Positions 44,808-59,174 of a stretch of DNA of 64,000 nt are shown here, piece after piece. The DNA lies in contig CM055755.1 in assembly GCA_029465975.1 (NCBI GenBank), positions 12,011,234 to 12,075,233 of the forward strand, read 5' to 3'. Made by a program: the position numbers and the translations under genes. Each line of letters starts with the position of its first letter. Within the stretch, counting starts at the first letter, position 1. The notes beneath the pieces were generated by a model that saw nothing but the letters and a program-made list of their open reading frames with translations, ran no database searches and was not told where the DNA came from. The stretch is from Dallia pectoralis. Its lineage: Eukaryota; Chordata; Actinopteri; Esociformes; Umbridae.

Positions 44808-47800
44808 GTAAGTGTTCCGATGTTTTCTGTAGCTTGATGAGTTGAACAATGTGCTACTGTGCCTCTATAGACAGGCCATGTGCACCTGACAAGTTAGATG
44901 GTGATTTATATTGTATTGTAAATACTTATTCAACCTTTAAGTTTACATTTGGTGGAAACATCTCCCCCTATCCTCAGAGCTGAGAGGTTTATACTCTCAA
45001 TGAGATAAGGACAACTTCTCAATGTTCTCAATTGAGTTGGAGAAAGGAGAAGTCTTGCCCCCACTTGTATATTGTATGACAACTTAAAATGAAGGAAAAC
45101 CACAGCAGCTGATGAATTTAACACTTTAAAGATTTGAAAAAGGTTATTACCTGGTAGTAGCTGGTTGATAATTGTTATCTACACAGGACCTACTAACCAG
45201 CATTAAGTGGGAGTTTCTGCCATGCTTTATTTCATGGAGTAACAACAAAAAGTTCCATACCTCGCCAATGACAGATTTGTTGTTTTTCCGTTACATCATT
45301 TCAGTCCTAGACGCTCTTGCTTTAGGTTCTGTGATTACTATTTTTTAAATTTCAATCTATTACTAAAATACATTTACATGTTTTAGCCACTACCCAATGT
45401 GCCAGGGGCCATGTTCAAGTGCCTTAATCTTTTACATTTATTATCTGGTAATAGCACACTGCACAAATACTAAGCATGTGGATTCTGATGGGGCTTGATG
45501 TTGCTACGTGTTTTGTGACATTCTGTTTTCACTCAGACAGTGTCATGTCATGTGTATCTGTCAGTGGTTATTTATCACATGGACCTCCTCAATCAAACTC
45601 CACCTGTCTACATCTCCTCTCTCTAAAAACAACATAGCTACCCTTTCACTTCTCAAAGAGCCATTTCATACAGTGGATGTTCGATCAACAGGTTGTTGGC
45701 CCCATGAGTTTTCCAACATCCTTGGAAGAAGCTGCCACCCTAGATTACATTCTCCCATCAGTTTCCTTCAGATCTTAGAACATAGGGGATACACAATGAG
45801 ATGAAGGATTGTTGTCTTTTGGGCCAGGCTTATTGTTCAAGTCGCAGGGCAATGATTTCGCCTTGTCGCCGTCTTTCCTGTGGAGGCCATTTGTGGAGGC
45901 GTGTCACTATCGTGCCCCTCCTCTTTTCAGCTCTTCCTGTCCTGTACATCTCCAGCGACACCGGTCCCAACGCACCATGACTGCTTCTGCAATCTTAGCC
46001 TGACCTTTCCTCAAAATCGTTTCCTGTAGCTCATTGTCTGCTTTTAATCTGCACTGCTGCTGCCTGCCTGGATATTTATAGCTCTGCACTTGCTTGAGGC
46101 ACAGAGGTTTTCAGGAGCTTTTTCTCTCTCTCTCTCTCTCCCTCTCTCTTAGAAACTCATCCATCTGGGCTCTCTAGGCCTTTGTTTTAAAACAAAGTTG
46201 CACTTTTTATACTAAGTCTGTGTTTCTTTTTAAGTGCTAAGTATGGCTTTAAATAGAACAGTTGTAAACTGGCTAGTTAATGTGCTGATTGTAGCAGTCT
46301 GATACTGGTCAAATGAAGCTGGCTGATCACAGTAAGTTCTCCCAAGGAATGCACACGATGATGTCTTGCTTGGGGTTTGTTGCCATTACTAAGTAAAATG
46401 TCAATGAAATAATACCAATTATGATACTTGATTTAAGAAAAGGATGTATGACCTTGTAGAAACTTTGACAACTATACCTACAGCAAATGAACAAACCTTT
46501 TTCGTTACGCGCACCATCATAAGCAATTTATCCTAAAATAAATTGCTTAACCTTTTTTTCTTATATAAATCACCCACTTCAATGGCAATTCAGAATAGAG
46601 AGATTTGACATTTTATATTAAACCCATGTTCTTAGCACAATATAAAAAACACAAACTGAATGCTGTTGGATGTGGAGTAGTGATTAAGAAGATAGTGTGG
46701 AATTTGGAATAAATGGATTTATGCCAGAGTTTAGTACAGTTCTCTAATATGATATCTCCATTAAAACCTCATCATAACATTAAAATAATTGCCCAATACT
46801 GACAACAGATGTGCTTTTAAAAATACATTTTACCCATGGCTGCAAATATTGATGAACGTCATTCTACTGGTACTGAAATCTCCATTGAGGTTTTTATCTT
46901 CATTTTCTTCCAGAATGTGACTGAATCTGTGTCCACAAAACTAACCCATAAATAGTTAATTCACACTTGAACCTTACATTTTATAGTGTAATATGTTAAG
47001 TCTTACTTGCTATAAGTCACATAAATACACCAACACCAGTGTTTGGTTGGTAGGTGCATCATACCGTGATTAACCTAATGTTAATGTTAGAAGTTTTACT
47101 CATGTTGTAGATTTAGATTGAGGCGTCAGTAAATGACATGGCTATCCATTCTAGGTATAATGTTTTGGGAGAGACCTGCAATAGACTGCATGCAGGCTCT
47201 TAGTTATCAGTGGACCATCTCTCAGAGTGCATTCCATTGCCATATGTGCTCAATGATGCGTACAGCTGTGAAACGTGAAGTACATTTGCTTTGCCCTGGT
47301 CGTAGAGAGCTTGTGTCTAACCCTGATGGAATTTTGCTTTTCTGGTTAAATTGTAATCAAATTAATCTGTCCTTAACTATATGCTAAAGCAACAAGCTCA
47401 AATAGATTGTATTGTGTAGCTCATTTCTTCCAACAGGCGAACATATAGCGTGTTCTGTTTTTGTATGTATGTATGTATCTATGTATGTATGTATGTATGT
47501 ATATGTCATAACTCAAGCGTCTTCTGGCATTCGTAAAGACCTTTGGCCACACATATTTCGCTCAATCACATATATGTGCTCATTACTTAGAAATGCTTTA
47601 AATTGCTTGGTTATCAGAGTTAGATTAGGGTAGGAGATAAAGATCATTAGATTAAAGATCATAGCGTCCGATTTATTTCTGTCTGCTCCAGGAGTGGGAG
47701 TCTACTGGAGCCAATTGATCTCGCAGTCTACTTCTCAAACAAACATATCTCTGTTCCTCCTGTGTTTTTTTGTAACAAACAGATTATGAAAGCACTGTAT

Positions 47801-50800
47801 GTACTCTTAATAAAATAATAGGAGCTGTTTTTTTGCACATGTATTTGTTTGTGGCTTTAAACCGAGGAAGGTTTAGAATGTCTTTGTGTTCTTGGCCGGA
47901 TGGTATGCGTATGTTAGGAATGCATTGGGTCACTTCATTCCTTAACGTTTTTGGTTCTTGTTTGTGGCACGGGTTTGATGCTGGGTTGGAGTGTGTGTGT
48001 GGTCATGATTAACTCCATTTAATGAGAGTGCAAGTAGTAGAGGATAACAGCATTTCTGTTGACGTAATAGGTTTTATCACTGCTAATCTAAATATTTATC
48101 TTATTACAAGCCAATCTGTGTTGTTTCTAACAGGTAAATGTGCAGTAAATGAGACTGATACCACTGGCCAGTAGCTATGCATACAACCAAGTCAAGTGGC
48201 AAACGTTATCCAAACCTTTTTTTAAATGAATTAAACAGATTCTAATTTGTATTGCCCAAGCTGAGGCTAATTACCTGCCCAGACCTCAGAGACTTCAAAT
48301 AATGAATTACCTTTTGCTGATTTGCGTTATAATTGCTTAATAGCTACAATAGACATATAATATGTTATGAATACTGTAAATAGAAAGTTGTTCCCAATCA
48401 CAATACCTTTACAGAAAAAAAACTGAACAAGGGCGCTGTTACCAAAATAACTCTCTGGAAAAATAACTCTCTCAAAATAACTCTCTCATAGTTTTTAAGT
48501 AAAATGAACACAATTTATTTTAAACATTCTGCTATCCTGAACCAGTTATCGGTAGTAAACTTATGGAAAGACCGGGTAGGGCAGGAGTGAAATGTGCACA
48601 AATCAAAAAGATGGCATTGAAAATGAAAAAATTCGAATTTCGCTGTCCTCGAGAATGGCGCTAGATGATGTTGCTGCTCGTTGTCGTCCGTCCGTCCACA
48701 TCCCGGCCCCTCGCACGGTGCCATCGTCCATCACGATGTTTCACTGTAAATTTGGTAGACATCGTCCAACCCTATTACTGATGATTGACAACTCAATACC
48801 ACCTCTGATGAAGTAACATTCAAAAGCATTCAATGTCATTAATTTGATTATAGGTGCAATATAATGTTATTAGTACAATTGTCACTAGCAATATATGTTG
48901 TACCTTGCTTGTTATGGACAACATTGCCATTGGTGAAAGTACATTTGAATATGATGGAAATCTTGTTTAGTAAGAAATATTAGCCTGCTTCAATGTTGTG
49001 TTGTATTGCCCCTATATTGTAATTTAGACAAATAAGTAATAGCTCCTAGTCATTAGCCAATATTCAAGTTCTGCTGATAGTTAACTAGTAGCCTAAACCC
49101 TGTGCCTGAACTAACAAAGCAGCTATCTGCGTTTTTACATCACACATTTTACATCACACTTTCATAGGGGATTTTGAGATTCACTTTAAGTAAGGTCTGC
49201 ATTTCCTGTTGCCTACCACCTCACCATTGTCTGCTAAGTGCTGTAAATATCTATCGGAGAAAGGGACTTTTATCAATTGTCTGAATATTAGAACATGTTT
49301 TCGGTAGAGATAATTGAAGCAAATGTCGACACGCAATTTTTTCCTAACGAGATGTACAGGGTGATGATACATCTACAGGCGGCAAATTGATGTGGGACGC
49401 CTTGGCCGCTCTGTAGTAAACGCTTAAGGGTGTATTGGCCCAAAATGGAATTGCCACAATCAAGTCTTCACCACAAATTTCATACAAACTGTGTAGAAGC
49501 ATGTTCATTTAGCTGCATGTTTAGTTGAGTTCGAGGCCTTGAACATAACGTGTTCTTCTGAAGCCCGTGCTCATCATTAAATACTTGATTTGCTATGTTC
49601 AATGTTTCTGTTGCAATTGAACACTTAAGAAAATGTCTTTCACAGGAACAGGGACACTGACATGTCTTGTTCAGAAGAACGGAGCACAGGTTCTTAAATG
49701 GGGGTTCGATTAGTTTAAAGCAATATTGTTTCATAACTATTCAAAGGTAAACAATGCCAACATGTGGTTTTAAATGATTCAGAACAATTGTGATTGGATA
49801 CAGAATCTGTAGTTACATTTACTTTTACTATAGACTGTAATATACAAAAGACACATGTGTTCCTGCTTGTTGACCAACCATTGTAAATGTAAAGCCTGTA
49901 TTAACACATTGAAATGTCATAATGGTTCTTTTTAAACAAATGTAATGTAATAGTGTTCACAACTCTATGCCACCATAATATAACTATATTTTTTGTCAGC
50001 CATTTTTACAAAAATGTACAATATAAAACTATTAACTAATTTATTTTCTTATTCATGGTATGAATTGGAGACATATCATTTGGAAACTGCTATAAAAGCA
50101 CAGAGGGAATCAATGATTTAGGATTGCACATTGGTTTCACAACATGGACATTCCAACGTGATACCAAAGACAACCCAGGTAACTGGTTATCCTTGATCGT
50201 TTATAGCCGGTGATTTGCATAATCATCTCATTGGGGAACCGGTTTTCTACTTCCTAAGCCTGAATTAGCAGCTCAGCTTTGCACTGCACAGATCGCTAGT
50301 CGACACCGCTAAGTTCAAATGATTGGGAGGGGTGCTTCCACAGTGCATAATTGACAGCGATTCAATCCATTAATTGAGATTTGGGGAGCAATCTAAACTG
50401 AATGTTTGCATAATTTTTAAGATTTGTATTTTTTAGAAAAGTAATTTTAAATGCTTGGTAAGGGTTGCAGAAAATCGATAGAATATAGTGTTCCAATTCC
50501 CACCCTTTTATCGTACAATGACAACATTTAGTTAGTTTAACGCAATAAATGTGTCTTCTTTAGGGGTGTATAATATTCTCGCTGGCGAGTGTCATAAAGA
50601 GCTCTACAAAGAAAATTTGACACTCGCTTTTTAGTAACAAACAATACAATTACTCTTAGCCATACGCAGTAATGCCATCCGCAATGTGTGCTGTGTGAAA
50701 AATCTTAACTCTCAGCAGTGATGTTTTCAGGTATAAAGACTTCATTTTAATACTCTGCCACCACCTTTGGTCATCCAAATGGTCCAGTAGTCAGAGCATG

Positions 50801-53800
50801 GACAAACTAAACAACACACGCTGTAAACAATAGCAAATCTATATAAGGTCATGCATTACATATGGGAGGCCTCAAGGCTTGGACAGGTCAAGTGGTAAGG
50901 ACAGAACGCCACCCCTCACTTGACCTGAGTTGTAAAGAGCAGCACAGCACACATTATACACAGCACACAGTAGGCCTGCACGCTTATAGCCAAACTGAAA
51001 CTCAAGATTGTATATTGTTTAAGGCCAAAGCAGTTCAGCGATAACCAATGGCAGGGTAAATGTTCTCTACATCAGGAAGTCCCTTCCGGTTTCTACTAGA
51101 TATAAACACGAACAAGAGACTTATCGTTGTCCAGTTTTCCTATTATTTATGATAGTTCCTTGACTTCATATTTAATTAGAATAAATGGATGCATGGAAGA
51201 ATTTTCTAGAGATCGTTGGGTTCATGTTTGAGTGATACATGTGTGCATAAAGTAATATGAACTAAATCGCAATTTGAAAATTGAAAAATCATTGAGTTTG
51301 CATTAAGTTGATACGTCATACATTTTTTCTAGTGGAGTCACACATAATGAAATTGTTTTAATATTTTGTGGAGACTAATGTTTAGAAAGAAACACCCCAC
51401 TCTGCGCTGGCGGTGTGCACACCAAAGAGAGCTCAACAACAGCTCGCCGGAGATTGGGATATTTTAAAGTGGAGGTAGCTGAACATATAAGGTCAGGCTG
51501 TCGCTGGAGGGTGGGCGCGCAGCCAAACATCCCCCTGGTGGCTGGCTTTGGAAGTTCAGGAAGCATCTGATTTGAAATGCCGCAGTTTTCTATGAGCGGA
51601 GCACACATTTTAAACGTCAATATCGCAGTCGATCATGTTCATTTAATTATGGTAAGCCAATATCGTAATCGCGATCAATATTCTATTAATTGTGCAGCCC
51701 TAGCACACAGTGGAAAAACAAATTATTCCGGATGTACAAGGCTACCAGTCTCAACTTGAGGCCAGCCCCCTGATCTACTGGAACTAGAGGCCTACAGTAA
51801 CATGTGCCAATTAGCAGGGTACAAGACACACAAAACTTAAAACGATAACTTATCAATAAAAACATCTCCCGATTGAGACCCCTCCCTGAGATCTAGCCTT
51901 GTGCACCCTTATTGAACTGGTCACCATGGCTGGGGATGATCCGGCTGTAGACACAGGTCTGAGGTGCACTATGGGGTTTGTACTTTACAGGGTTGACTGG
52001 TACAAAGACCACCTCTAACGATTACTTAATCACACAGAATGGTAGGCATAGCTACTCCTGGGAACCCCTTCTACAGTCTTGCATTTGCCCCCTCCTCACT
52101 TCCTTCCCTAAACTGCAACGAATGACACCCTACCCTCATTATGGCGAGTGCAGTGGCAGAGCCTCTAATCTATACAACTGTGTAACCTGCTAGAGCGGCC
52201 TTGTCTCACACATCTTCCCCGGTTCTCCTGTTGCACTTCCGGCTCTGTGCTTTCATAGTCCTCAGAGTGCTAGACAGAGCCTCTTTATAAGCCCCAGGTG
52301 CAACCCCCCAACTGGCATAGAGATGCTTAGAGTGCTGCCTTGGCTGAGTAGTGCAGCATTACAATACGATGTGGGCAACACTACTTTGGAATTAATGGAA
52401 TGGTTTTCCTGTGAATCCCAAACAAGCCCTGTGACCCTTGCTTGCATTCCAACTGGCTTATGCACTTTCATAATGCAATGGGGAAAATATCAATGTAAGT
52501 GGCTGACTGAAATGTCAGATAAAAACAGAATATAACAATTACAGTAACATAAAACAAAATGCCTATAAAATTATGTTATGGTTATTTACGCTTTGTGCCG
52601 TAGGCGGGGGTGTTTGGCGGATCGATATAATTCTGTTTACACTTCTTTGCTTGAAGGGGGGCAACTGTTCACCTATAGCGGTTTTTCTCAAAACAAGACA
52701 TTAACAAGTTGACATTTCAATAATGTCTCCACAGAATGAATAACTCTCTAGTATCTCAGGAGAATTTCAGTAGTCTACACAACACAAACACACAACACAA
52801 GTACCGCTCGTTTGTTCGTTTGAACATCCTGCTTGTCCTTTGTTGTTCCCACAGACCTTGGCTGTGATCTAAATTACAGAAATATGTTTTAAATGTTCAC
52901 CATGTGTCTTTGTGTTTGTTCATCTGTTTCCTTATTGATGTTTGACTTGCAGTGAGATGTTAATAGAATGTAAATGTATTCAAAAAGATTTGCTGTTGGT
53001 AAATTATAATAATATATACGTTATATATTCTATTATTGCATTAATAGGGGGTCTGCCACTGTTGGTAAATCAATGACTTGCTTTTGGGCAGGTTATAAAA
53101 CCTTCAGACAAGCTGCCTGAGGCTTTCAGTGCTCCCAGGCAGCCTGTTCACTGTATAGCACCTGCCGTGACCATCCAAAGTAATTTTTGAGACACTTTGG
53201 ATTTGGTGGATGCACAGGCCAAGAAGATTGGCGAGTGCACAGCTTACCTTTTTAAGTGCTGCTGGGGAGGTGGGAGGTGTTGTCATGGATCAACACTTGT
53301 TTAACCCTGTAGTCACCTGGCTGACAGCTTATCCCAGACCTCGCTGACCCTGGCCACAACTGCACATTTCATAACAGCAATTAACAGCAGTTTCAGAATG
53401 TGTACAATATGCCAGAATGTACAGAATGTACACAATATAAAAGTAATTATCCAAGTTTTATTAGGTAACTTACCTCATTTTAGTTGAGAGACTGACAGAA
53501 AAAAATGACCAGTGTGCCTCAAGCACAACTTCAAGACCTGTCAAACAGTCGTGTCAAAAGCAAGGCACTTTGTCCGCAGTAAATTAAAAACTCACTGGCA
53601 CTTATCCCCCTTTTGCTTATCCATTAGCCATGGCATTTTAATTGGAATTAAAGAGAGCATTTCCCATCAAGTGTCTTTAATATTTACCTGCAATTCAAAT
53701 ATTTTTTTCCATCCTTTTTTCTTTCTTTTGTGTGAAGGGAGAGATCATAGGCATCTATATTATATTTCCTCCCATTTTGCCATGTTTTTGAAATTCATTG

Positions 53801-54589
53801 TTTTTTAGGGAGGAGGAGAGTGGAAGCAGGAACTTTTTAGATTGCAGCTTCCTGAGGAAATGTGGGAGATGGCAGATCAAGCCATTGATTAGGAGGCCAA
53901 AGTAAAATATGGACGACCAGGGATTCAGTTCAGAGAACTGTGACAATTACAATTTTGCAAAATGTTTTTACAGGAAAACAACACATGTCACTGTGTTACC
54001 TTCATTCTCATGTTGCCCCAAAAAGTATTGAGTGGCTGTGAGATGCTTCTGGTGGCTTCCAAAAGACATGATATGAATTGTTACAGGTCTGTGCCACTGC
54101 TCTGTAAGAAAATGATGAACAGCAAATTGGACAGTTAATTAACATCATGGTTTAATGCAGTGCAAATTACAGTAGTAGCTGCATATATTTTTCGTAATGA
54201 TCTTGAACCCATAACACTGGTGATGCTATTGCTGTGCTCTAACCAAATGAACTACACAGGCCCCATTTTTACATGCCACTGCTACCTCATTACGGCAATT
54301 GCTAAGTGCAGCAGGGTATTTTAGAGGCCACACTTTCTAGTAATCATAGAGTTCAGATTTCACCAAGGCAGAGTGACCTGGCTCTGACCCTGAACCCTTT
54401 CCTGTGCACTTAATGAGCTGGTAAAAAGCATTGTAAAGGGTTGCTAGTATTTTGGGGTTGTATAAAGTTGCTAGCCTGGTGTTGTAAGTAACTGGTGGAT
54501 AGCTTTGTGGTGTTGTAGGTGTTGACTAGCCGTGTGCGGTTGTTGACAATTGCTAGCCTTGTGGTTTTGTAGAAAGGTGATAGCCTTCT
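44808..54589 (+). other. nlk intron 1, first part
   Basis: No further exon is recognised. It holds a TATG run (about 47464-47502), a CT microsatellite (46125-46150) and a hAT-like end (listed separately). No other gene is supported by the small frames here. Confidence 0.6.
51370..51705. mobile_element. hAT-type MITE or relic
   Basis: The right side ends ATTAATTGTGCAGCCCTA, the inverse of the TAGGGCTGCACAATTAAT end common in vertebrate hAT elements. It is preceded by ATCGTAATCGCGATCAATAT. The left end is not clear. Confidence 0.55.
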
Positions 54590-55520
54590 GGCGTTGTAAT
54601 TGGTGGCTAGCCTTGTGGTGTTGTATTTGGTGGCTAGCCTTGTGGTGTTGTAATTGGTGGCTAGCCTTGTGGTGTTGTATTTGGTGGCTAGCCTTGTGGT
54701 GTTGTATTTGGTGGCTAGCCTTGTGGTGTTGTAATTGGTGGCTAGCCTTGTGGTGTTGTATTTGGTGGCTAGCCTTGTGGTGTTGTATTTGGTGGCTAGC
54801 CTTGTGGTGTTGTAATTGGTGGCTAGCCTTGTGGTGTTGTATTTGGTGGCTAGCCTTGTGGTGTTGTAATTGGTGGCTAGCCTTGTGGTGTTGTATTTGG
54901 TGGCTAGCCTTGTGGTGTTGTAATTGGTGGCTAGCCTTGTGGTGTTGTATTTGGTGGCTAGCCTTGTGGTGTTGTAATTGGTGGCTAGCCTTGTGGTGTT
55001 GTATTTGGTGGCTAGCCTTGTGGTGTTGTAATTGGTGGCTAGCCTTGTGGTGTTGTATTTGGTGGCTAGCCTTGTGGTGTTGTAATTGTTGGCTAGCCTT
55101 GTGGTGTTGTATTTGATGGCTAGCCTTGTGGTGTTGTATTTGGTGGCTAGCCTTGTGGTGTTGTATTTGATGGCTAGCCTTGTGGTGTTGTATTTGGTGG
55201 CTACTGGCTAGCTTTGTGGTGTTGTATTTGGTGGCTAGCTTTGTGGCATTGTAATTGGTGGCTAGCCTTGTGGTGTTGTAATTGGTGGCTAGCCTTGTGG
55301 TGTTTTAATTGGTGGCTAGCCTTGAGGTGTTGTATTTGATGGCTAGCCTTCTGGTATTGTAATTGGTGGCTAACCTTGTGGTGTTGTAATTGGTGGCTAG
55401 CCTTGTGGTGTTGTAATTGGTGGCTAGCCTTGTGGTGTTGTAATTGGTGGCTAGCCTTCTGGTGTTGTTATTGGTGGCTAGCCTTGTGGTGTTGTAATTG
55501 GTGGCTAGCCTTGCGGGGTT
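54590..55520. repeat. 27-bp minisatellite in nlk intron 1, about 34 copies
   Basis: The unit TTGGTGGCTAGCCTTGTGGT plus GTTGTAA alternates between TAATT and TATTT forms. From about 54795 the two forms alternate regularly, so the effective unit there is 54 bp. The long WWLALWCCN-type frame is an artefact of the 9-codon unit. Confidence 0.95.
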
Positions 55521-56989
55521 GTGCATGAGGGTAGCTTGTTGGTTTGTAAAACATTGATAGCCTTGTGGGGTTGTAAGTGGAAGCTTTGGGTGTGACTATG
55601 TTGCTGTAGTTATCTTCGTGTGACACCTTCCTTTCAGAGTTGTCTGGGCTGCCACTGACCCCCTTATGCTGACGTTAAGTAAAGGTCTGGCCTGGAAAGA
55701 TCACTCATAGTCACGGCCCAGCGCCTCGCTCTCAGTAAGCAGGACTGCCTTTCAATTGCTGTATGCGCGTATGTGTGTGTTTCGTTCCCCGCTCCTTCAC
55801 CTGCATTTTCGCTGACTAGGGCCGTCTGCAATGAACAAAATAATAAATCATGTCCACCAGAGCTGCAGCTGCACTGGATGTAATTGTTCTTTTTCTTTCA
55901 TTAACATTGATCCTGTTTACCTTGTAGAGGATGATGTTTTTGTTGCAGCCTCTGCCTACTTTCCTTTAGCATTACTGTCAAGTGTATGTCCTCCCTAGCC
56001 AGCTACCAAAGCACATGCCTGCTCCCAATGATCCTCTGTTGTAACCATATGGTGGCTTCCTGATCCTATTTAAACGCGTTTCCTTGGGGTTGGTGTGTGT
56101 GCGGCTTTGTACGTACGCGTGCATGTGTGTGCGTGCCTGCCTGCATGCTGGCCGGCTGGCCGAGGGGCCTGAAATTCCCTGTGCTAATGACCCATACTGT
56201 TTTGGCAGAGTGGTTGACCCTGTTGCCCTAGTTGTGTGGAGCCTCTGCTTTAGAAACCCTGGTAGTGTATGGAGTCTAGGCTGGCTAAGCCCTTCTGGCA
56301 CTCACTAGCTAATAACAGAGCGTAACGACTGACACCGGGACACCTTTATGGAGCCAGGGGAGCTGCAGTGTGAGCTCATGCACGCACATAAACACATATT
56401 AAGGTGACACGCTCTTTCGTGGTTTAGCTGCGTTATAACAATTCTGATTGTATGAATTGAAGAATGTTATGAATTAATAGGCTCATTTTTACACATTGAT
56501 TAGCCTCCTCATATCTCTTAAGTTACTATTGTTACTACTATTGCAAGTGCATGTAACACTTTATAGCCTTGAAAATGACTGGTTTGTTATTGCTTTTTCT
56601 TACCGTGGCTTTAATTTTTTGAATGTTACAATACAAAAAAATATATTTAGTGTCTATAGAAGAAGCTTTTGTAGTACGTATTTCAATTTTACTTGATCTT
56701 TTAAAAGCAGTTCCGAGAATAAACATGTCATCATGCAAATATACATTTCAATGTGCATGTTACTAGTAGCACATGACATATCAGCAAATAAATGATTTAT
56801 CCTAAAAAATGTATTTTTACTAAACCTGGTCATTATTGCAACAAATAACTACAATTGGCCTTTAAGACTATAATCTTTGCATAAGTACAAGTCATGATGG
56901 GTCATGATTGTATATAAAAAACATTTACTTAAAGATGGTAGTTTGATAGCTGTTTTCCCTTTTTAAATATTTCTGCCATTTACACAGTG
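55521..56989 (+). other. nlk intron 1, between minisatellite and solo LTR
   Basis: No exon, RNA gene or named repeat is seen. A GT-rich stretch lies at about 56090-56140. Confidence 0.5.
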
Positions 56990-57196
56990 TGTCACGTAAG
57001 TGGTGAGTTGTGTTCCACAAGGTGGCTTTAGGGGGATGCACTTCCTGTTGTAGTTTTTTTAGTAAGTCGCTTTGTGTTAGCGCATTTCATTTTATCTCGG
57101 TGCAGGATTTACTTTCGTGCTACGTATTTGTTTGTCCGTGATGGTAATAAATACAACGAACGTGACATCTGCATTTGGCATTTGGCTTTCGTGACA
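56990..57196 (+). mobile_element. Solo LTR with perfect 5-bp target duplication
   Basis: It runs from TGTCACGTAAGTGG to CTTTCGTGACA, 207 bp, with TG...CA ends and a 7-bp inverted tip (TGTCACG/CGTGACA). CAGTG flanks it at 56985-56989 and 57197-57201. An AATAAATA poly(A)-like motif lies at about 57146. Internal genes are gone. Orientation is inferred from that motif. Confidence 0.88.
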
Positions 57197-57689
57197 CAGT
57201 GCCCTCAGCAGTTGTGTCATTGAGACATTCATGATTAAACAAAAATGTGACATTTTTGAAATATTAGTTGTAACTTTTATAGGTATAGGTTTTTTCTACT
57301 CCTGAGGGCTAACGGGAACATTTGTGAGAACGACTCTGCCCTTTCAGTGTGTAAACCTGGAGGGAAGCAAAATAGTTTCACTATTAATCATTATCAGCCA
57401 TCTTTCCCCTGGGCTTCTGCTGTCTATTACTGGTCAATCTTAGAATAACTGCTATTATGCGATTTGTGTAAGTTAAGTGTGGACTTATATCTACAATTGT
57501 TTTTCAGAAATGTATTAGGATTTTTTCTGTGTCTGTGCAATACATTTCACTGTAAAGCTGAACAATGCATACATGTGCTTTTCTATTCCGTACGTGTATT
57601 TTTCACCTAATTTGACCAGTCTGCATGAGGAAAAGGGCTATTTTCAGGTTCGGGTTTTAAATAACATAATTACCATCTGGGTTCGACTT

Positions 57690-58275
57690 TGTGTTAGTGG
57701 TTGGGGATTAGGGTTAATGTTTTGATGCATTCTAGGCCTATACAGTTATGCCAGACACGTGGTGCTTTAAATCAGTCTGTGTCTAATCAGTCGGGATCCC
57801 ATAATGATGAGTCAGATGTATGTACCCTGTATCAGTTGATGAAACCCACCCGTCACCCTGTCAGTGCTCAGACCATACGCCATCAAATTGGTCTGCATGG
57901 CTGTCGTCCCTCTTCTAAAGATGATGCACAACAAAGCCCGCAAACAGTTTGCTGAAGACAAGCAGAATAAGGACATGGATTACTGGAACCATGTCCTGTG
58001 GTCTGATGAGACCAAGATAAACTTAATTGGTTCAGATTGTGTCAAGCGTGTGTGGCGGCAACCAGATGAGGAGTACAAAGACAAGTGTGTGTTGCCTACA
58101 GTCAAGCATGGTGGTGGGAGTGTCATGGTCTGGGGCTGCATGAGTGCTGCCGGCACTGTGGAGCTACAGTTCATTGAGGGACATACTGAAGAAAAGCTTT
58201 TCAGAGACTGGGCTGCAAGATAGTATTCCAACATGATAATGACCCCAAACACACCTTCAAGACGACCAGTGCAGA
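57690..58275 (+). pseudogene. Tc1 transposase relic
   Basis: Frames in order give VSAQTIRHQIGLHGCRPS (second HTH), ARKQFAEDKQNKDMDYWNHV with LWSDETKINLIGSD (first catalytic Asp), VLPTVKHGGGSVMVWGCMS, and in a third frame FQHDNDPKHT (second Asp). At least two frame changes and a truncated C-terminus make it inactive. Confidence 0.88.
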
Positions 58276-59120
58276 AAATTAGAACAAAATAAAAATGTTG
58301 TTAGAATAAATATTATTATTCAGACATAATATGAAAATATTTTACAATGCATTTCTCCTCAACAAAACAAACTGTTTTGTAACTGCACTTAACTTGATAA
58401 TGATGTCAAATCCTAGTGAGGGTTTAATAATCAGGAAATTACATGAAAAAACAAGTAATCTACAATGACTCTCACTTAACTGAACTACTTGAATCGTGAC
58501 AGAGAGGGCGTTCTGTTGAGCTGATAATTACAGCTCATCAGCTTTACTGGATCCGAACAAAGACAACCCTGCTTATTCTTCTGGTTTGTGTCTAAGTAAT
58601 TGCTAAGAATAAAATGTGGATTATTCGAATTTCTATAAACTTGTTATTAAATCAAAGGACTATACACACCAGGTCTCGTTTGGTATATTTATTCTGAGCG
58701 CTAACAATGCTTAGCACAATAAGTTTCATGGCTTCCTGAAAAGGCTGTCTCCTAGTACCCACAATGCACTTCACAATAAAAATCATTATGTATACAGTAG
58801 GCAACATCACAAGCAATTAGGCCTTTATAAAGCACATTGTAATTGTCTTTTATTATAGCAATCCTGATCTTCCCTAAATTGGCTTGGGTGTGGTCAACAC
58901 TGTGGTTCGGTATGGCTATGAACACGGCCATTCTATTTGCACCACAAAATAATGTATGTGTCCAAAGAACTGTGAAATCTTGCCATGGGTTTAAGAATAT
59001 TCTCCAGTTTTTAAGCTAATTTACTGCAGTTAATCACTGGAGCTATGTGAAAATGTTAGCCATAGTTAAATCAATTTGCCTGCAATTCTGTGTGCTTTTC
59101 CATGGCTTATGCTATGTTTC
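58276..59120 (+). other. nlk intron 1, no feature seen
   Basis: AT-rich sequence without recognised exon or repeat. Confidence 0.5.
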
Positions 59121-59121
59121 A

Positions 59122-59125
<4 letters not shown>

Positions 59126-59172
<47 letters not shown>
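59126..59172. repeat. (AT)n microsatellite
   Basis: About 23 AT dinucleotides. A smaller (TA)n lies at 7200-7227. Confidence 0.97.

Positions 59173-59174
<2 letters not shown>

Noticed and set aside
54550..55116. A 188-codon Trp/Cys-rich frame that looks like a membrane protein
   Set aside because: Pure 27-bp minisatellite translation. The flanks are intronic and carry no motif.
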